From: Euphorbia lathyris
Lineage: Eukaryota > Streptophyta > Magnoliopsida > Malpighiales > Euphorbiaceae
Direction: 5' to 3'
Length of the DNA stretch: 64,000 nucleotides
Assembly (NCBI RefSeq): GCF_963576675.1
Contig: NC_088918.1
Coordinates: 37,233,501-37,297,500 of the forward strand
The translations under genes were made by a program, and so were the position numbers. Shown here one piece after another: positions 1-10,876 of the stretch. The notes beneath the pieces were generated by a model. The model had not been told where the DNA came from. It made no database searches and saw nothing but the letters and a program-made list of their open reading frames with translations. Each line of letters starts with the position of its first letter. Position 1 is the first letter of the stretch.

Positions 1-838
1 AGATTGAATATAATTTTGAGAAATTAATTTAATAGTTGTATACGGCTAGAAGCAATAAGAACCTAATGGGTCACACATAAGACTTGGAACCCAAAAGAGA
101 AACAGATGTTAATTAATTGACGGAAGGCCAACTGAGTCCACTAAGGCCCAGTGACAAAGGGGAGGGGGGGGGCGATTTTATGTGCTATGTCACATAAAGA
201 AATTAATTTAATTTAAACAATTATAATTAGATCATGATTATGGATTAAATTAATTATAGGATAAATAAGTTAGGAGGTTTATTCAGACTAAATTGCTTCT
301 AATTATTATTCTATTAATAAGTTATTATTGTCTTTATATTTAGATATAATTATAGATAATAACAATAAGAGTTTTATTCCGAATTAAATTCTTATTCAGT
401 AACCTAATTCTATCTAACTAGGGTTTAGATGGAAGAGGCTATATAAACCCCCCTTAGTGGTAAATTTCGGCCACCCCTGCTTATCCTGGAGAGAGAGAAT
501 TTCGACCCCTACTGTAGTGGATCGTCTTTCACCGCTTGCTTCCGAATCAATTGATTTCATCTGTTTCCCTTTACTCTTTGATCTTGTGTTGATTAATTAG
601 AGGCAATCTATTTTGATTGCTATTATACGGTTGAGTTCTAACTTCGTTTGAATTGTGTTTTTGTTTTGTGCTCGTGAACTCGGAATAAGAGTTGAGGGCA
701 CTACGCTTGCAACAGTAGATAGTTCATCAAAAGGTTCTATCCCTCTTTATATGAAATAATGATTAACCGATCTTGGTTAAAGGAAATAGGTTAAAAATTT
801 TATATTTCCGCTGCCAAACATTTGCCTATTTCCCTTCA
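1..838 (+). mobile_element. Copia-type LTR, 3' part (family X)
   Basis: Non-coding sequence that recurs at 53642-54368 with the same order of motifs, so it is a repeat. It has a TATA box (CTATATAAAC near 438), a pyrimidine/purine-rich leader with GAGAGAGAA, and ends in a T-rich stretch closing in CCCTTCA, as plant LTRs do. No primer binding site follows, so this is a solo or 3' LTR or a truncated one. The left end lies outside the window. The assignment to Ty1/copia rests on general resemblance and is an inference. Confidence 0.55.
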
Positions 839-1643
839 ATTATGACTACCAACTTAGATAATTATCTCATGTATCAACACTAAGAACCTAATTGTAATGT
901 CAAAGTGATCATTTGCTCTGCGATATCAAGTCAAGCATGAGAAACAATAATGTCACCCTCATATGATGCTTATATATTCATTAATATCCTAGTGAACTGA
1001 CCAGTTCGAATAAGCAATATCTAATTGCTTCATTCGAGTATAGTCACACGCTTTTCAACTTCACTAATCAAGTGGCCAGTGATATATGCTGCCTCGTAAG
1101 AGAGTGACAATCCCCACACTTCACTCATGTTCCCTTAGCATAAGTTAGAATATACATGGCTAACCCATAGCTGACACCAATCTACTGGCCTATTAGGTGA
1201 TAACAAAAGTATGTTGTGTCTCACCTAGGTCCTATAGTGACGTTTGGTCTAAGGACTCATCTATGAACATTACATGAGAACCACCTATGATATTAATACC
1301 ATATGGTGTTCTCATATCAGATCATCCAACACTCACTATTTCATAAGCCACATGCCATTGGCCTAACATCCAATATTTGTAACTGATGAAACATCATTAC
1401 AACCAAGGCACATACTAGTCTTTTGTTTGTTATCATTCCCATGATAACAACAGACTAGTGATATCTAGATTAATATCTTATTGCCTCAAGATTTGTTCGA
1501 GTCATGAACTCATCAAACGTGAGCAGATCACTAATCGACGATACCCTGTTAAGTTAGTTCACATAAGTAAATTAATAGAACAGATTATTGCCTTACAATT
1601 AAGGGTATTGCCTAATACCTTGGGACTAGGGCATACTCCAACA
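839..1643 (-). mobile_element. LTR fragment, minus strand, starting TGTTGGAG
   Basis: Read on the minus strand this starts TGTTGGAGTATGCCC at 1643, a typical start of a plant copia-type LTR. It has no protein-coding content. It runs up to the end of the plus-strand LTR piece at 838, so two LTR pieces lie in opposite orientation. It may be the 5' half of the same family as 1-838, but no full-length copy in the window proves this. Confidence 0.4.
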
Positions 1644-1739
1644 ACAATCACCTTGCAACTGGAACCTCCAAAACACAAAGACAACACGAGAACTAAAGAC
1701 CCACCACCTTAGATAGACTCGCACCTAGTGTCTCGCTAC

Positions 1740-2860
1740 GACCAGGTGATTGGGGGGGGGGACTTCTTATTGAGCATTTGGGCCTCAAGCCCACTGATAC
1801 CGTACCAAAATGGGCTTCCTAAGCATAAATAGACCTATAAGCATGCCAAAATGCCCTCCGCAATCGCCCTAGGACCTAACAGAGGATCCACAGTATGAGG
1901 TAATTAAGTCAGAGGCGGTAAGTTCTTTTTAATTCCCAACTCAAACCTATAAATAGAGGTGCCTCAACCCATAGTATGTGATCCATCTCTCTACTTTAAG
2001 TATGTTCTCTCTCTATCATTTGATTACTAAGAGCAACTCTAATGGTTGGAGGGTTGCACACCCTCCAACCATTCCACATCCCCATTTTCTAATAACTTTC
2101 ATTTCAAAACACCCTTATAAAAAATACTCTATAGTGGTTAGCTACTTCATTACTATTTAATGGGTCCCACACACTATATAATATATATATTTTTAATATT
2201 AATTATTTTTTTATTTTATATTAATATTATAATTGATAATGAATAAGTATTTAATTTAATAAAAAAATATTTATTAATATTTATTATTAATGGAATAAAT
2301 GTCAATAATTTAATTAATTTATTTAATTGAGTAGATGGATTATTTATTTGTCCAAATTTCAATTTGTTATGGCAAAAAATTGTAAAATGTGATAAATGTG
2401 CAAAACAATTTGGGTTTTTGTGAGAAAAGACTAAATATATGAGGAGTGAAGTATACATTTTATGTGATTTTTTTTTCATAATATTGATTTCAGCGATGCA
2501 AAGAAAGTGGTGGAGCCCACACTATTTGATGCTTTTTCCTTGATGTAAAATAGGCCAACGCGCCAGGTTGTGGGAGTGCTGTGCAATTTCTTTTATTCAC
2601 CAATCAAAGCTGCGCGTGTTTCATTCTACTTTTCATCATGATGATAGTTTATTTTCTTTTAAAATTTGGCTGGAGAGTCGCCCAATTGGGCGACCTGCTT
2701 GCTTCTAGCGAGTCCATTTTTTTCTCTCTAATGGATAGAAGCTTCTTATAAATATCAAATTGGTCCTTATTTGGGACCATTAGAGTTGCTCTAACTTGAC
2801 CATTAGAGTGTATTCTCTAGAGACTGCTCTCGATACAGGTAGGCTGCACACGAAGGTAAA
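1740..2860 (+). mobile_element. Old LTR remnant interrupted by a MITE
   Basis: A TATA box (CTATAAATAGAGG near 1950) is followed by a leader typical of retrotransposon LTRs. A poly-G tract sits near 1752. The sequence is split by the MITE at 2031-2791 and resumes at 2795. No coding capacity remains. The class of the element is not determined. Confidence 0.35.
2031..2791. mobile_element. Harbinger-like MITE with TAA target duplication
   Basis: Terminal inverted repeats GAGCAACTCTAATGG (2031) and CCATTAGAGTTGCTC (ending 2791) are flanked by TAA on both sides (2028-2030 and 2792-2794). A 3-bp TAA/TTA duplication is the hallmark of PIF/Harbinger elements and their Tourist MITEs. The 761-bp body is AT-rich and has no convincing gene. 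Confidence 0.75.
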
Positions 2861-3604
2861 ATACTTTTCGATCCCAACATCTCATCATCTAATATGATAG
2901 AGAATGAAAAAATAATAAGCAAATAAAATTTAAATTCAAAATTTAATTTTAAATTAAAAAAGTTCGCATTGATATAGTCCGGATGTACTTTTTATTTAGA
3001 CTTTGCCACTATTGCATCAAAAAAAATAGATGCAATGTTGTGGCATTTTTAACCTCCTACTAACTAAGATTGGTTTGACCAGTAAAAGTATCAATATATC
3101 TTAAATTACATATGTCGAGTATACGCATTAGAATTTCAGTTGGAAAAGAGCTACCTAACTATTGTTTGAACAATCTCAAACTGATATTAATCGATCTAAA
3201 TTTATATTGATCATCCATTCCACATGCTTAAATTAACCCTCCAAAAAAAAAATAAGTTACACGTTATTTCCAATTTTCTTATTAACAATGTAATAACATG
3301 TAAGTTAATTCCCAAAACTGAATAAAATATCAACTATTTAACGAATGCTTATCAACCAATTTGCTAATTAAGAAATACTAATTACAGTAATCCATAAATG
3401 TAGCTAATTTTCCATCATTAAATTCCATCGGAAAACCTAATTTAAAATTAGTTTTATATCTCTTCTAAAAAAACTAAAAATGCTGTGAATTATAGACCCT
3501 TGTAGACTATATGTCTTTTTTATGAGAGGAAAAAAGGAAATTATGAACATAGTGTAAAATTAGTGATCGAAGAAGAATAATTATTTTATCCCAGGAAGGA
3601 AAAA
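2861..3604. other. AT-rich spacer, SAUR upstream region
   Basis: AT-rich sequence with no gene. It should include the SAUR promoter, but no TATA box or auxin response element (TGTCTC/GAGACA) can be assigned with confidence. Confidence 0.4.
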
Positions 3605-3922
3605 ATGTATCATCAGTTGATGAAGATTTTGAGCCAAAGAGAAAGAGAACCAAATATATATTATCAACCTCTTCTAGAAGGTGCTGATGACAACCAGAAT
3701 GAAGAAAAACCTAGGAGACCTCGAAAAGGATATGTAGCTATTTATATCGGAGAAGAAGCCAAAAGATATGAAGTTCCTATTAAGTTTCTGTCCTGTCAAT
3801 CTTTTCAGAAAATTATGTCTGAGAAGCAAGATCTTGATTCTCACAACCAGGGTCCTCTTAAACTTTTGTGTTCACCTAGAAGTTTTGATAATTTATTGAC
3901 CACTGCTAAACGTTTTCGGTGA
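3605..3922 (+). CDS. SAUR family protein (small auxin-up RNA)
   Basis: A 105-residue single-exon protein. Residues about 37-103 form the SAUR (auxin-inducible) domain: K-G-Y-V-A-I-Y-I-G-E-E, then K-R-Y-E-V-P-I-K-F-L, a phenylalanine-centred S-F-Q segment, and a C-terminal L-L-C-S-P-R-S-F repeat-like end. SAUR genes are typically intronless and encode 80-150 residues, as here. Family members of known function bind and inhibit PP2C.D phosphatases at the plasma membrane, activating proton pumps and cell expansion; whether this one does so is inference. The ATG at 3605 follows a purine-rich leader and gives an N-terminal extension typical of the family. The middle of the domain (S-E-K-Q-D-L-D-S-H-N-Q-G) is divergent, so this may be a specialised or weakly constrained member. 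No SAUR neighbours occur, although SAURs often come in tandem arrays. Confidence 0.85.
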   Translation: MYHQLMKILSQREREPNIYYQPLLEGADDNQNEEKPRRPRKGYVAIYIGEEAKRYEVPIKFLSCQSFQKIMSEKQDLDSHNQGPLKLLCSPRSFDNLLTTAKRFR

Positions 3923-4689
3923 AGTGCATATATTGCTCCTAACGTAACAAATAGTAAAATTTCATTCTTTTTGTCTTTGTCAACCTCACAATCTTTATTT
4001 CCAGATGCTGATTGTACCCCAACATTTATTTTTGCTCCAATCCATATATCAAGACGATATTGTTTTGGTTTGGGTAGCGACAAATTATTATTATTATTAT
4101 TTTTTTTTACTTCAAGCAGTCTATTGTATGGCTCTAAAACTGCTCCATATTAGAAATGTTGAAGATAAATTTTACAATTTGTTACCAATATAAAAACATT
4201 AAAAGCTAATTTTAAACTTATCCTTAACAAGGATTGAGCCATTTTTTTCTTATGATATGTTGCATTATTTTATTTAAATTTATACGGATTTGATCGAATT
4301 CTGAATATCAGAGTGAAAATGTTTACGGTGGATCGGTGTGCAATGGACCCAATTATAATGAAAAAACAGACCAGGACGTGGTAGAATTTCCCCATCAAAA
4401 GGTTGACTTGTTGTAGATATTAACCATTGTATGATCAACTCCATCTTTTATTGTTTACCTTTATAGTGAGTTGTATTATAGTTCTTCTATTTGTTGTATG
4501 TATACGTACCAACATAATTGATGTAATATGTAATATGTAATCTTTGATTTTTTTTTCTTTCTTTCAACATTAAGAAAAAAATAACGAGTACGAAAATAAG
4601 TAATTATGAAATTCAAGTTAAAATTTTGCTATTAACGACCAAAATCCAATTTTACAAAACTCTACAAAATATCCCGTGAGTGGTTTTTT
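3923..4689. other. Non-coding spacer
   Basis: AT-rich sequence downstream of the SAUR gene. I see no gene, tRNA or clear transposon end here. Confidence 0.4.
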
Positions 4690-5240
4690 TTTGGCACATA
4701 AGTGGGTAGGAGCCTGGAAACAAAAGAAACCAGAAAAATCTACAGATAGACGTTTCTACTCAGAGCAGAACCACATCGGTCTTTGAAAAAGATGTCAAGG
4801 AAGTATGCAGGAGGCGCATCACACTTGGATGACCCAAGAAGAAAGAACCTGCGAAATTCGCCATCCAGTCAGCAATGCAATTACCTTTTCTATAGGTATG
4901 AGCAAAGCCAATATCTCCAAGTCCTGGTCTCGCAGCTGTTGACATCCTTTAATGGGCCAAGCATGCGAATGAATTACTATATTCCTTCATGTCATGAAAC
5001 TAAGAACCAAACGAGAATCCATATCCACTAACACCTTCTTATAACCTTTATCTGAGGCAAGTTGGAGACTATAGAATAAACCCCACAATTTTGCAAGGAA
5101 GGCATTGTCAACCCCAGTATTAGCAACAAAACCACCAATTCACATACCACTGGCATTCCACATCAGACCACCGGTAGAGGTCAAACAGGTCAAACCCAGG
5201 TTACCCTTTGAGGCTCCATTAGTGTTTAGTTGATGGGAAA
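4690..5240 (-). pseudogene. LINE remnant: RNase H domain with poly(A) end
   Basis: On the minus strand, sequence from about 5240 to 4760 reads as a degenerate RVT_3-type RNase H domain: N-G-A-S-K-G-N-L-G near the start, A-F-L-A-K-L-W-G-L, V-L-V-D-M-D-S-R-L-V, and H-T-Y-R-K-G-N-C-I-A-D-W-M-A near the end. This order is diagnostic of plant LINE retrotransposons. Stops and a frame change interrupt it. The minus-strand end closes in an A-run (complement of 4685-4692), consistent with a 5'-truncated LINE insertion. Confidence 0.7.
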
Positions 5241-5951
5241 ACGGACTAACAACGGTAACAACAATAATGCGGAATTAACCTTCGTTATTAATCTTTTCCC
5301 GACCTGAATGAATCTATGAGGAAACTAATTAGTAGAGCAACAACCAAACACAAACAAAGCAACAATGATAGTAAAATGGTAGCCACACAAACACGAAGAA
5401 CAAGCACAATTTTTACGTGGAAAACCCCCTCAATGCAAGGAGTAAAAACCACGGGGACCATAGTCCGCTTAAACCTTCCACTATATCAAATAATAATGGG
5501 CAATACACAAGTTCATCCCTAGATAACACTAGAGGCATACACAATCAACATACAATCTTGGAATTTTCCCTCAAGAAGTATGGAATCAATCACAATACAA
5601 AAGAAAGGAAGAACCTCAAAGAAGTCACAAATCTGTCTACAATCTGCCATTGGTACGAACTGGTCTTCCAAGTCATGAACGACGATCGCTCCGGTGAAAA
5701 CAAGCGAACAGGTGTTAGGAAGCTCCTGTCCAAATTTCACGACGATCCAACGGTTCAATCTCCAGCTATGGGCAATTTCGTGTGGCTGGGCGGAATGGAT
5801 TTTTACTTTCTCCTTTCTTTGTGGTGGCCGAAAATTAGGTTATCAAAACTCTCTTAAACTTACTCTTATATACTCCTAGGGTTAAAGCATGGTCCTAACC
5901 CTAATTGGGCTCCTCATGGGTCAGAAAAGCCCAACACATGTCTTCAACTAG
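5241..5951. other. Non-coding, LTR-like sequence
   Basis: Open frames here do not resemble proteins. The block around 5405-5460 (ACGTGGAAAACC, then GAGTAAAAACCACGGG) is a phrase often seen in plant LTRs, so this may be a retrotransposon LTR remnant. I cannot define its ends. Confidence 0.25.
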
Positions 5952-6139
5952 TTTATTTAAGGGTAAATTCCAAAAAAAAAACCCCTTGTGGTTTGATGTT
6001 ATTCCAAAAAAACCCTTGTGATTTGTTATTACAAAAAAAAGGACTATGGTTTGCGTCGTTACCCGAAAAACGGAAATTGGCTTAACACCGTTAAAGTGCT
6101 GACGTGGCACAGGGGTAAAATGGGAAAATCGATTTTTAT

Positions 6140-6320
6140 TTTTTATTTTTTTCCTCTTCTCTCTCCTCCTTCATCTTCTTCCTTCTCCCTTCTTCTTATT
6201 CCTTCTTCTTCTTCTTCCTTCTCTCCTCCTCCTTCTTCCTTCTCTCCTCCTTCTTCTTCTTCCTTCTCCCTTCTTCTTCTTCCTTTTTCTTCTTCCTTCT
6301 TCTTCTTCTTTTTTCTATTC
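6140..6320. repeat. CTT/CCT microsatellite arm
   Basis: A polypyrimidine run of CTT and CCT triplets inside the MITE at 5961-6899. It can pair with the purine run at 6415-6715. Confidence 0.85.
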
Positions 6321-6414
6321 TTTTTTTAAAAAAAAATTCCCTTACTCGAAGAAATCTGGAATTTTCCCGAAATCTGGAATTCCAGAAATCTGGAAATTTC
6401 CGAAACTTAAAAAA

Positions 6415-6715
6415 AAAGAAGGAAGAAAAAGAGGGAAGAAGAAGAAGAAGAAGAAGAATGGAGGAGGGGAGAAGAAGGAAGAAGAAGAAGAAGAAGAAGA
6501 AGAAGAAGAAGAAGAAGAAGAAGAAGGAAGAGGAGAGAAGAAGAAAGAAGAAGAAGAAGAAGAAGAAGAAGGAAGAGGAGAGAAGAAGAAGAAGAAGAAG
6601 AAGAAGAAGAAGGAAGAGGAGAGAAGAAGAAAAAAGAAGAAGAAGAAGAAGAAGAAGGAAGAGGAGAGAAGAAGAAGAAGAAGAAGAAGAAGAGAGAAGA
6701 GGGAAAAAAATAAAA
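6415..6715. repeat. GAA/GAG microsatellite arm
   Basis: A polypurine run of GAA and GAG triplets, about 300 bp long. Long frames translated from it (Lys/Glu/Arg or Ser/Phe/Leu runs) are artefacts of composition. Confidence 0.85.
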
Positions 6716-6908
6716 AAAATAAAAAAAAATTCCATTTTCCCGTTTTACCCCTGTGCCACGTCATCACTTTAACAGTGTTAAGCCAATTTCCGTTTTTCGA
6801 ATAACGGCGCAAACCACAGTCCTTTTTTTGTAATTAAAAATCAAAAGGGTTTTTTTTGGAACAACATCAAACCACAGAGGTTTTTTTTGGAATTTACCCT
6901 TTATTTAA

Positions 6909-7211
6909 TACAATAAGCTGGATTTAATTCCCATTTTATTTGATTATTTTGCAATTCACTAGATAGATGGAGTGAATATAAAGCTTTCCAAAACTAAATT
7001 ATTGTACAATGCAATAACTTGTAAACTTTTGAATCTCCTCTCAAACTAGCAATGTAGGAAAAGATGCAACTTTCTCAACAAAACCATTCCAAATGGCTTA
7101 ATTTGGACATGAATTTATCATTCATTATTTATATATTTTAAGCTTATAATATACAGATAGAAAGATTACATGGAGTAGAATTGTTATCGTCGTAATTTGT
7201 AGCTTTTTCAT
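6909..7211. other. Non-coding spacer
   Basis: AT-rich sequence between two TIR elements. I see no gene in it. Confidence 0.4.
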
Positions 7212-7221
7212 ATTTAATTTA

Positions 7222-8734
7222 GGGTAAAGTTCAAATAAAACCCATGTGGTTTCACTAATTTTTAGATAAAGGACTGTGGTTTACTTTTTGTCAAAACGAT
7301 GACTGAGGTTTTCAACTTTAACAAAATAAGGACTTTTTCGATTGATACTATTAAAATCACCCTTAACAACTTCAAAAATGACATATTTTAAGAACTACTA
7401 ATATTCTAAGCAACTTTAATTCTTCAACTTTTTTATTTCGAGATTATTTAGACGATGTTTGGTAAAGAGAGAGAAAGTTAATGTTTAGAGAGAGAAAGTT
7501 CCAAAAAAGATGATTTTCTAAAATTGAAAATGTAGTTCCATAGAAAATATGACATTAAACAACTTTAATTCTTGAAAATTTTCATTTTCAGGTCGTTAAA
7601 GATAGTTTTAATATCATTATTAGTAGCTTCCTGTGGCTTGGGGCTAGGAATAGGCTGCTTACTAACTCGGATAGAAAAAGGAGGCACTTGGTGGATTCTA
7701 GAGCCTGTGGCAGATGCAGAGGATTTGAGGAGACGTTGTGCCATGCTCTCAGGGATTGTGAGAAAAGTTTAGAGGTTTGGAGAAGAATTCTCCCTAGGGA
7801 TGTGCTTCCTTCATTTTTAGCCCATTCTGAAAATAATTGGTTTGTTGATGGTATTAGTGGGATTCTTCTGCCTGGGAATCAAGGTGTTCTTCTTTTTGTG
7901 GCGGTGTGCCATCAGATTTGGAGGTGGCGGAATGAGGAGATCTTTGGAGGAGGAGTGGTTTCTATGCCAAATATCCTTGATTTCTTTTCTAAGAAGATTA
8001 GTACCTGGGTTGAGAGTTTTGGTGAGGACCCCTTAGCTAGGGTGGTTCAGAGGAAGGAGGTCAATATTTTAGGCTGGTGTAGGCCGAGTGAAGGTGTGGT
8101 TAAGCTCAACACTGATGGTTCTTGTCTGAGAGACGGGAGAATTGCTGCAGGAGGGGTCCTTAGAGACGATGGAGGCAGGTGGGTTTTTGGCTTCTCTCAG
8201 AATTTGGGTATTGGTTCTTCATTTTCTGCAGAGCGTTGGGGGATTCTCTTTGGCATGAAGCTGGCTAAGGATCTAGGGGTGAAGAAGCTTCTGGTTGAGT
8301 CAGATAACCAAGAAGCGGTTAAAATGATTTCTGACAGGCAAGTCTGTTTGCCGGAATAGCTTGAATATTATTAAAGGCATTAGAAGGATTGTGTCCTCCT
8401 TTGAGTCTATTAAGTTTGTTCATATTTATAGGGAGCAGAACTGCGTTGCGGACCGTCTTGCAATGGAAGGGCACTCTGGTTTGTTGGGTCTTTCTACCTT
8501 TTCTTCTCCACCGGGCTTCATTTCTTCTTTGATCTTGGAGGATGTGGTGGGAGTCAGTTTTCCTAGGCTGATCCCGGGTTGAGTTGTTTTATTTGTTTGT
8601 TTTTTTTTTCTTTCCTTTCCTACCAAAAAAAAAATTAAAAGTGTGAAACCGCAGTCCTCGTTTTGACAAAAAGTAAACCACAGTCATTTATATGAAAATT
8701 AGTGAAACCACAGGGATTTTATTTAAATTTTTCC
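7222..8734. mobile_element. MULE-type TIR element carrying a LINE fragment
   Basis: The left end (GGGTAAAGTTCAAATAAAA from 7222) matches the inverted right end (complement ending at 8734) over about 100 bp, including CTGTGGTTTACTTTTTGTC. A direct repeat ATTTAATTTA flanks both ends (7212-7221 and 8735-8744), consistent with a 9-10 bp Mutator-type duplication. Most of the interior is a LINE 3' fragment ending in an A-run just inside the right TIR, so the LINE probably inserted into the MITE. Confidence 0.7.
7628..8582 (+). pseudogene. LINE remnant: zf-RVT plus RNase H
   Basis: The plus strand encodes the C-terminal part of a plant LINE polyprotein. A zinc-binding zf-RVT segment comes first (W-L-G-A-R-N-R-L-L-T-N, then C-G-R-C-R-G-F-E-E-T-L-C-H-A-L-R-D-C). 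It is followed by an RVT_3 RNase H domain (L-N-T-D-G-S-C-L-R-D, A-E-R-W-G-I-L-F-G, V-E-S-D-N-Q-E-A-V, F-V-H-I-Y-R-E-Q-N-C-V-A-D-R-L-A). A frame change near 8358 separates the last segment. The frame ends at 8582 and is followed by a T-rich stretch and an A-run at about 8623, the usual LINE tail. Reverse transcriptase and endonuclease are absent, so it is 5'-truncated and inactive. Confidence 0.8.
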
Positions 8735-8744
8735 ATTTAATTTA

Positions 8745-9183
8745 TGTGTATTTTATATCGTTTTTGTAGAAATAATAATAATTTCACGTATAATTTTCGT
8801 GTATTTTCAAGTGTTTTCACAAGGTTTCATCATAAGATAATTAAAGTCAGGATACTTGACAATCGATTAAGGTGCATTTGACTTCACACACACATTACAT
8901 GTTATTTGAAACTCCACTTATCCATTATATTAAAGCTAGTCTAACCACTAAAAGGTTTTATAGAATTAATAAACATTAATTCCATTAATGAGATTTAATT
9001 TTCTAATAACCACCATTCAACTTTTCTATATTATTAATGGATTGCTAAAAAGAAAATAACATTAATCTCTATAAATATTGTAGGTGCTGGCCATGCCTTT
9101 GAATCCTCAAAAGCATATATACATATACACCTAAATATTTTCTCATTTTGTGCATCTTCTTCAATCGCAATCGCATTGGTGAG
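8745..9183 (+). promoter_or_regulatory. Upstream region of small gene copy 1
   Basis: This region shares blocks with the upstream regions of copies 3 and 5 (about 17620-17720 and 27700-27790), for example TAACCACTAAAAG and AACCACCATTCAACTTTT. The sharing suggests a conserved promoter or simply common descent. The exact core promoter cannot be placed. Confidence 0.4.
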
Positions 9184-9495
9184 ATGAGTCATAACAATAT
9201 GGTATTAGAAGATTTGAGCTTTCCAAATATAAGAAACCGTCCTTCCTTATACGGTGTGTATCCTGATCCGGATTGGCATATGTTATGGGAGCTTCAAAGC
9301 CCGGTATCTCTTTTAGGGAGCAACAATAATAAGAAGATTATGAAAAATAGTTATTCGAGTGGTGGAGGAGATGATGTTCATCACCAAAAACTATCAATAT
9401 TAGGCCATTTACATCAGCAAAGGAGAAATAAAATGAAAAAGAAATTGGGTTCGATGTGGAAGCTCTTCAAGAAGATGTTCTCACTTTACAAATAA
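9184..9495 (+). CDS. Small protein with basic C-terminal tail, copy 1
   Basis: A 103-residue protein I cannot name, the most divergent of five related copies. It shares S-L-Y-G-V, Y-P-D-P-D-W, M-L-W, S-P-V-S-L-L-G-S-N-N, H-L-H-Q and the C-terminal W-K-L-F-K-K-M-F-S with the copies at 17840 and 27927. Compared with them it lacks about 15 residues around the M-D-M-L-W-E-E-F-N-E-E-L box, going from D-W-H-M-L-W directly to E-L-Q. It has no signal peptide or membrane segment; the C-terminal 15 residues are basic and amphipathic. I start at the ATG at 9184 because homology begins near it; a longer reading upstream lacks an ATG. Function unknown. Confidence 0.6.
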   Translation: MSHNNMVLEDLSFPNIRNRPSLYGVYPDPDWHMLWELQSPVSLLGSNNNKKIMKNSYSSGGGDDVHHQKLSILGHLHQQRRNKMKKKLGSMWKLFKKMFSLYK

Positions 9496-10283
9496 AAAAG
9501 ATAAATAATTGTTAATTTTATATATTTGGATTGGATGATCTTGTCACTATTTTTTGCTTTGTAGTTTATTTATTATTTTTTTTCGTACAAACATATGAAT
9601 TATTTTATTTAATCTACTATATTATATTATCTATAAAAGACAATGTTAATATATGAAACCATCACATTTCCACTAACCAAGCTAATTACACCAAGCATAA
9701 CTTTGGAATATAGAAAACCTTAAAATGGTAAATACGGTAAAAATGCAAAAAAATAAACGAATGTGAAAACGGAAAAACACGAAAATGGTAAATATGTGAA
9801 AAATGGTAAAAACGGTAAAAATAAGAAAAATGAAAAAAACATGCAAAATTGATAGTAATCGAAAGGGTTAATTTATAAATGGGTGCTTATGGGTTTTTGT
9901 TGCAATAATAAGATGACTAATTAAGTTATTGCCGTTAGCAAAATTAAGAACTTGTACATTGACACTATCAGGTTTGATCATTCATAACCTCAAATTAAAA
10001 AATTTCAATAATTAAATTTGTTTAGTACTACATTTATCATGAAACTACGTTTTTTATTTTTCAAAAATTATAATATTCACTCTCTAAATGCGCACTTTCT
10101 CTTTCCTAATAAAAACTACATAAATGACATCAAAATTAAAAATTTTCTACAGTTAAAATTAGCCTAAAATTGTTATAATCTTTAATAATCCTTAATTTGT
10201 AGTCAAAATCCAAATTACATAAATGAATATTGAAATTAGTAAATTGGACAAAAAAAAAATTGAATTAAATTTGATATAAAAAA
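9496..10283. other. Non-coding spacer with A-rich degenerate repeat
   Basis: About 9630-9710 resembles the downstream flank of copies 3 and 5 (CCACTAA then CAAGCTAATTACACCAAGCA), so the ancestral repeat unit extended past the gene. At 9720-9850 there is a degenerate repeat built on AAATGGTAAA. No gene seen. Confidence 0.45.
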
Positions 10284-10589
10284 GGGATAATTACTAATCT
10301 GACCCAATCAATGACCACAATTTACATATCTAACCCACCTTGCTTCCATTTTACCAAATTAGACATTTAAACCCATTTTGGACAAAATTACCCTTATTCT
10401 TATATAACAACCATCTCCTCTTTCCCTTTCATTTACTTTCACATTCTCACAGCAAAATTCATCAACTCAACCCAAGATCTAAGCACATCCATACCCCATT
10501 CAAGTTCATGTAAGTATCATTTCTTCATTTTTCATACACATTACTAGAAATATACAGTTGGTATTCGAATGCATTTGCTTGAATCTTGA

Positions 10590-10825
10590 CATTTTTCGAT
10601 TCCGCCATTGTCGTCCGATGTGTCGCATTCTGGTGCTCAAATGCGACACAGAGAATCAAATGCGACAAGGACTCACATATAGCTTGTCGCATTTAGAGCC
10701 ATGTCGCATTTGCGGTCGCATTTGATGTAGCATGTCGCATTTAGCGGTCGCATTTTGGTATAGCTTGTCGCATTTGAGTCGCATTTTGGTGTAGCATGTC
10801 GCATTTGAGTCGCATTTACATATGA
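10590..10825. repeat. Subterminal repeat cluster, left (TGTCGCATTTGAG)
   Basis: About a dozen copies of GTCGCATTT or its complement AAATGCGAC in 235 bp, in both orientations. Similar clusters lie at 11425-11615 and 12535-12785. Confidence 0.85.
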
Positions 10826-10876
10826 ATTGGCTTTATTATGTTTTGATCACGTGTCCATTTTACTAAATGTAGAAGT

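Larger units (their letters stand above)
5961..6899. mobile_element. MULE-type MITE with 9-bp target duplication
   Basis: Both ends carry GGGTAAATTCCAAAA in inverted orientation (start at 5961, complement ending at 6899), with homology running about 160-190 bp inward. The element is flanked by a perfect 9-bp direct repeat, TTTATTTAA, at 5952-5960 and 6900-6908. Nine-base duplications are characteristic of Mutator-like elements. The interior is almost wholly microsatellite: a CTT-rich arm followed by a GAA-rich arm. Confidence 0.8.

Noticed and set aside
3971..4193. Short frames downstream of the SAUR gene
   Set aside because: They overlap each other in different frames, contain a TTATTATTATT run, and match no family.
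5316..5879. Overlapping frames of 60-146 codons
   Set aside because: No recognisable domain, frames compete with one another, and the sequence contains LTR-like phrases.
6018..6812. Long frames rich in Ser/Phe/Leu or Lys/Glu/Arg
   Set aside because: They are translations of the CTT and GAA microsatellites inside a MITE, in several frames and on both strands.
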